Shown: positions 60,701 to 64,000 of the stretch, piece after piece | Layout of the letters: every line of letters starts with the position of its first letter | Position numbering within the stretch: position 1 is the stretch's first letter | Source of the DNA: Sphingomonas sp. QA11 | GTDB taxonomy: Bacteria; Pseudomonadota; Alphaproteobacteria; Sphingomonadales; Sphingomonadaceae | Assembly: GCF_028473665.1 (NCBI RefSeq) | Contig: NZ_CP098774.1 | Span: 2,046,001 to 2,110,000 of the forward strand | Reading direction: 5' to 3' | Length of the DNA: 64,000 nt | Made by a program: the position numbers and the translations under genes | Notes under the pieces: model-generated | The model's input: only the letters and a program-made list of their open reading frames with translations | Databases searched by the model: none | What the model was told of the DNA's origin: nothing

Positions 60701-61829
60701 GCAGATTAACGACCTCGCGCTCCGGCTGCTGCATCCGATCTATGCGACGCTTTATGTCGTGCCCTGGTATCGGGCGCTTGGCGTGAAGGTCGGGCGCCGC
60801 GCGGAGATTTCGACCGCGGCGGCAATCGTGCCCGACCTCGTCGATATCGGGGCCGAGAGCTTCATCGCCGACGCGGTGCTGTTCGGCGCGGCCCGAGTCG
60901 AGCCGGGCGCGATCCGGCTGGCCCATACCCGCATCGGCCGCCGGTCGTTCATCGGCAATTCGGCATTGCTGCCGACCGGCGCGACGATCGGCGATGGCGT
61001 GCTCATCGGCGTACTGTCCAAACCGCCCGAGGATGGCGGCGCGGAACGCCCCGACGGGACCTGGTTCGGGTCCCCGCCGATTTCGCTGCCGGTTCGCCAG
61101 ACGGTCGGGCTGTTCGACGAAGGCGCGCGCTTCAATCCCGGCCCACGCCTGGTGATGACTCGCCTCGCGATCGAGGCAGTCCGCGTCACGCTGTCGCTCA
61201 CGGTCTTCATCGCGCTGTTCAGCGTCCTGTTGTCGATCGTCGGCGAACTCGACGACCTGCGCAACGGCGGGCTGCTGATCCTCATCGCCTTCCCCTTCCT
61301 CTATATCGGCTTCGCGCTCGCCTGCGGGCTGGCGGTGGTCCTGCTCAAATGGCTCGTCATGGGAGTCTACAAGCCGACCACCCAGCCCTTGTGGAGCACC
61401 TTTGTATGGCGGACCGAACTGGTGACGGCGACCTTCGAGAATCTCGCGGTGCCGAACCTGCTTGAACCGTTGCGCGGCACGCCGTGGCTGCCCGCTTATC
61501 TTCGTCTTCTCGGCTGCCGCATCGGTAAGCGCTGCTATCTCGATACGACTGATCTCACCGAGCATGATCTCGTCACGATCGGCGACGATGTCGCGCTCAA
61601 CGACCTTTCAGGGCTTCAGACTCATCTGTTCGAGGACCGGGTCATGAAGGTGAGCGGCGTGACGGTAGGCGACCGGGCGTCGATCGGCTCCTACGCGATC
61701 GTGCTGTACGACGCCGATATCGGCGCTGACGCGCAACTTGGCGATCTGTCGGTCATCATGAAGGGGGAGACCTTGCCTCCCGGCACATCCTGGGAAGGAG
61801 CCCCTGCCCGGCTTGCGCGATCGATCTGA
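57789..61829 (+). CDS. Pls/PosA-type membrane NRPS (A-PCP-transmembrane)
   Basis: About 1346 residues. The adenylation domain has [45 protein letters not shown] and [9 protein letters not shown]. A carrier domain [15 protein letters not shown] has its phosphopantetheine Ser near residue 588. Then follow six membrane helices and hexapeptide-like left-handed beta-helix segments ([20 protein letters not shown] and similar). There is no condensation or thioesterase domain. This is the layout of epsilon-poly-lysine synthetase Pls, which makes amino-acid homopolymers. GTG 57789 with AGAGG upstream is my choice; ATG 57720 and TTG 57663 are alternatives. Confidence 0.85.
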   Translation: [1346 protein letters not shown]

Positions 61830-61845
61830 GCCTGGCGATCCGACC

Positions 61846-62487
61846 ATGGCGACCTGGCTTTCCGATACGCTGGACTCGTTGCCGCGCGCACCCGATGCGC
61901 CGGTCGCCTGGTCGGTCCGCCTCGACCGTCCCGCCGCGCCGACGATGGTGGCCCGTGCGAACCTGTCGCCGGATGACCTGACTGACCTCGCGAAGCGGCC
62001 CGACGCCGGATTGCGCGGTCTGCGGCGACGACTGGCTAAGCTGCTTGTCGCAACGGCAACCGGCCAGCACCCGGACCTGATACGGATCGAACGCTGGCGA
62101 CATGGCGCCCCTATCGTCGCCGTGCCCGACGGCTGGCATATCAGTCTGGCGGGGCAATGGCCGTTCTGCGTCATAGCGCTCTCCCGCGACCCGGTGGGCA
62201 TCGATGTCGAACCGCTCGCCACCGCCACCCTCCCCCTCGACCTGTTTACCCGTGCCGAGCATTCAGCTCTGAAGAACGAGGAGCCGGTCGAACGACTGTT
62301 CCGGTGGATCGCGAAGGAAGCGCACGCGAAGAGGCTGGGGCGGGCCAGCCTGGCCGACCCCGCCCGCATCGAGACATGGCGATCGCACGGAAATCTGCTG
62401 GTCCGGTGCGCTGACGGCACATCCCGCTGCGAAATCCGCATCCTGAACGACGCAGCTCACGCCCTGGCCATCGCGGCGGAAAGCTGA
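61846..62487 (+). CDS. 4'-phosphopantetheinyl transferase (Sfp-type)
   Basis: 213 residues. WHISLAGQWPFCVIALSRDP, VGIDVEPLATA and FRWIAKEAHAKRLGRASL contain the magnesium-binding Asp/Glu and the (W/F)xxKEA motif of the Sfp family. It should add the phosphopantetheine arm to the carrier domain of the adjacent NRPS. It lies 17 bases after the NRPS stop, on the same strand. The protein is a little shorter than Sfp. ATG 61846 is the likely start. Confidence 0.88.
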   Translation: MATWLSDTLDSLPRAPDAPVAWSVRLDRPAAPTMVARANLSPDDLTDLAKRPDAGLRGLRRRLAKLLVATATGQHPDLIRIERWRHGAPIVAVPDGWHISLAGQWPFCVIALSRDPVGIDVEPLATATLPLDLFTRAEHSALKNEEPVERLFRWIAKEAHAKRLGRASLADPARIETWRSHGNLLVRCADGTSRCEIRILNDAAHALAIAAES

Positions 62488-62532
62488 CGGCGCGCCGTCG
62501 ACTTTATTCCCCGCCAGCTTCACCGGCTCCGG

Positions 62533-64000
62533 CTAGACCGATCCGCTCGGATCGATCATCGGACCCGACATCTCGCGCGATCCGGGCGCACGGGTGAACG
62601 GCAGGGATCCGGTCTGCCGTTCGATCATGCGGTGGACAACCGGCGGTGCCGGCCCCTCGTGCAACGCCGCGAGGTCAGCGCTGTTGTCCGCATCCGCGTG
62701 CGTACGCCGCTGGTTGTGCCGCACATAGTCGAGCCAGGTCGCCACGTGATAGCGTTCGACCCAGAGCAGCGGATCGCCGAGATCGCGCAGCAGCGTCCAG
62801 TGCCGCGCACCATCGCGCCGACGGATTCGGCTGCGTTCGCCCATGACGCGCAGGAAGGTGACGATGTCCTTCTGCGCGATCCTGTATTCAATCGTGATCA
62901 CCACCGGGCCGCTGCGCGATTCGATCGGGACAACCGTCTCCGGCTCGGTCCATCGGCTGAGGGGATCGAGGTTGAGCTGTTCCACCTGCGGCAGCGGGAC
63001 CCGGAAGCCCAGCAGCGCGCCGGCGACCTGCACTACCGCCGCGACGAAGAGGGCGGTGGATACCCCGCGATCTTCCGCGATCACGCCGAACAGCCAGCTC
63101 CCGGCTGCCATGCCGCCAAAAGCCGTCATCTGGTAGAGTGCCAGGCCACGCGCCACGACCCAGCGCGGTGACGCCATCTGAACGGTCACGTTGAAGGTCG
63201 ACAAGGACAGCACCCAGCCCGCACCGGCCAGCATCAGCGCCGGGATGGTCGCGGCCATGTAGGGGCTGGCGGCGGTCGCCGCCGCGCCGAGCGCGAGCGC
63301 GATCGCCCCGATCAGGACGATTCGTTCGTTGGAGAGGCGCTGCCGCAGCCGGCCGCTCGCCAGCGCGCCACCCACCGCACCGATGCCGAAACCGCCGAGC
63401 AGCACGCCGAAGGTCAGCGCGCCGCCGCCCATCAGGTCGCGCGCGATGAGCGGCATCAGCGCCGGTACCGCGCTCGCCGCCAGGCCGAAAAGGCCGGCGC
63501 GCACCATGACGACGCGCAGGTTGGGCGACATCGCGACGTAGCGCAGCCCTGCCCCCATCGCGACGCCGAGCCGCTCGCGCGGAAGCAGTCGCGGGGGGAT
63601 TTCGGGTCGCCAGCGCGCGAGCACGACGATCAGTCCGACATAGCTCACCGCATTGGCCAGGAAGGCAGCCGCCGCCCCCGCCGCCGCGACGATCAACCCG
63701 CCGATCGCGGGGCCGACGCTGCGCGCAATGTTGAAGCCCATCGAGTTGAACGCGATTGCCCCGGGCAACACCGGCCGGGGCACCATGTCCCCCACCGAAG
63801 CCTGCCAGGCCGGCCCGTTGACCGCCGTGCCGCAGCCGATCAGGAAAGTGAAGCCGAGCAGCAGCCAGGGACTGAGCAACCCCAGCCAGGCACAGACGGC
63901 AAGCCCCGCCGATACGATCAGCATGAAGCTCTGCGCCCAGAGCATGACGAGCCGGCGGTCGAGATTGTCGGCGACCGCTCCGGCCCAGAGCGAAAGCAAC
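62533..64000 (-). CDS. MFS transporter with C-terminal ABM-like domain (cut by right edge)
   Basis: At least 488 residues; the 5' end lies beyond the window. LLSLWAGAVADNLDRRLVML is the membrane-helix-2/motif A region, so the first helix is missing only because of the edge. There are about eleven visible helices of the MFS_3/EntS-like group, then after about residue 350 a soluble domain with VVITIEYRIAQKDIVTFLRV and RDLGDPLLWVERYHVATWLD, which resembles the antibiotic biosynthesis monooxygenase fold. It is convergent with the NRPS and PPTase genes, so it may export their product; this is an inference. Confidence 0.85.
   Translation of the reverse strand, partial: LLSLWAGAVADNLDRRLVMLWAQSFMLIVSAGLAVCAWLGLLSPWLLLGFTFLIGCGTAVNGPAWQASVGDMVPRPVLPGAIAFNSMGFNIARSVGPAIGGLIVAAAGAAAAFLANAVSYVGLIVVLARWRPEIPPRLLPRERLGVAMGAGLRYVAMSPNLRVVMVRAGLFGLAASAVPALMPLIARDLMGGGALTFGVLLGGFGIGAVGGALASGRLRQRLSNERIVLIGAIALALGAAATAASPYMAATIPALMLAGAGWVLSLSTFNVTVQMASPRWVVARGLALYQMTAFGGMAAGSWLFGVIAEDRGVSTALFVAAVVQVAGALLGFRVPLPQVEQLNLDPLSRWTEPETVVPIESRSGPVVITIEYRIAQKDIVTFLRVMGERSRIRRRDGARHWTLLRDLGDPLLWVERYHVATWLDYVRHNQRRTHADADNSADLAALHEGPAPPVVHRMIERQTGSLPFTRAPGSREMSGPMIDPSGSV

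Noticed and set aside
1..64000. CRISPR array, prophage or rRNA operon
   Set aside because: No regularly spaced repeats, no phage structural genes and no rRNA or tRNA sequences were recognised by eye.

Overview
The window looks like a chromosomal segment of a sphingomonad-type alphaproteobacterium (Sphingomonadaceae or a close relative). It is GC-rich. It carries the alphaproteobacterial AddAB recombination nuclease, an AmgK/MurU peptidoglycan recycling pair, a DivL-type cell-cycle pseudokinase with Tyr in place of His, a rpsP-rimM-trmD-rplS block beside ffh, and an RNase P RNA gene. No rRNA or tRNA gene and no CRISPR array were seen.

Layout. (1) 1-5.4 kb is an accessory, less GC-rich region: a cell-surface glycosylation cluster on the minus strand (partial GT4 glycosyltransferase, second glycosyltransferase, FkbM methyltransferase, decayed GT2) abutting nested insertion-sequence debris. 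The debris is an IS5-type 3' remnant, a complete IS630-type element with two frames, imperfect terminal repeats and TA flanks, and the 5' end of a different IS630-type transposase. (2) 5.4-19 kb is a co-oriented minus-strand housekeeping block: trxA, addA, addB, murU, amgK, tsaE, then a ccdAB toxin-antitoxin pair, divL-like and ahcY with a palindromic operator. (3) 19-35 kb is mixed metabolic and envelope genes: yqgE, peroxiredoxin, AMP nucleosidase, M2 and S9 peptidases, a marR-emrA-emrB efflux operon flanked by two GFA-family genes, asd, tag and a serine hydrolase. (4) 35-38.5 kb has two MerR-family divergons. One controls an Lnt-like nitrilase. The other is a frameshifted soxR next to a SoxR-type box and a VOC gene. 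(5) 38.8-43.2 kb is the rpsP-rimM-trmD-rplS operon with a vapBC module spliced between rimM and trmD, plus ffh. (6) 43.4-49 kb holds a GGDEF/EAL protein, DUF924, mtaB-ftsY-yciB and sodB. (7) 49-53.6 kb is a phage-shock locus: pspF diverges from a sigma-54 promoter reading a 48-residue exported peptide, pspA, pspB, pspC and then six further small single-pass membrane proteins. At least four of the six carry a PspB-like coiled-coil motif. (8) 53.8-64 kb holds sufE, a thioredoxin-like ferredoxin, a J-domain protein, a TPR/TonB-C protein, rnpB, a Pls/PosA-type membrane NRPS, its likely phosphopantetheinyl transferase and an MFS exporter cut by the right edge.

The most distinctive parts are the extended psp operon, the two toxin-antitoxin modules wired into essential operons (vapBC shares its operator with the rimM stop codon), the polyC tract in the first glycosyltransferase, the broken soxR, and the NRPS/PPTase/MFS locus that may make and export an amino-acid homopolymer. 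Functions are assigned by recognising motifs by eye. No database search was run.
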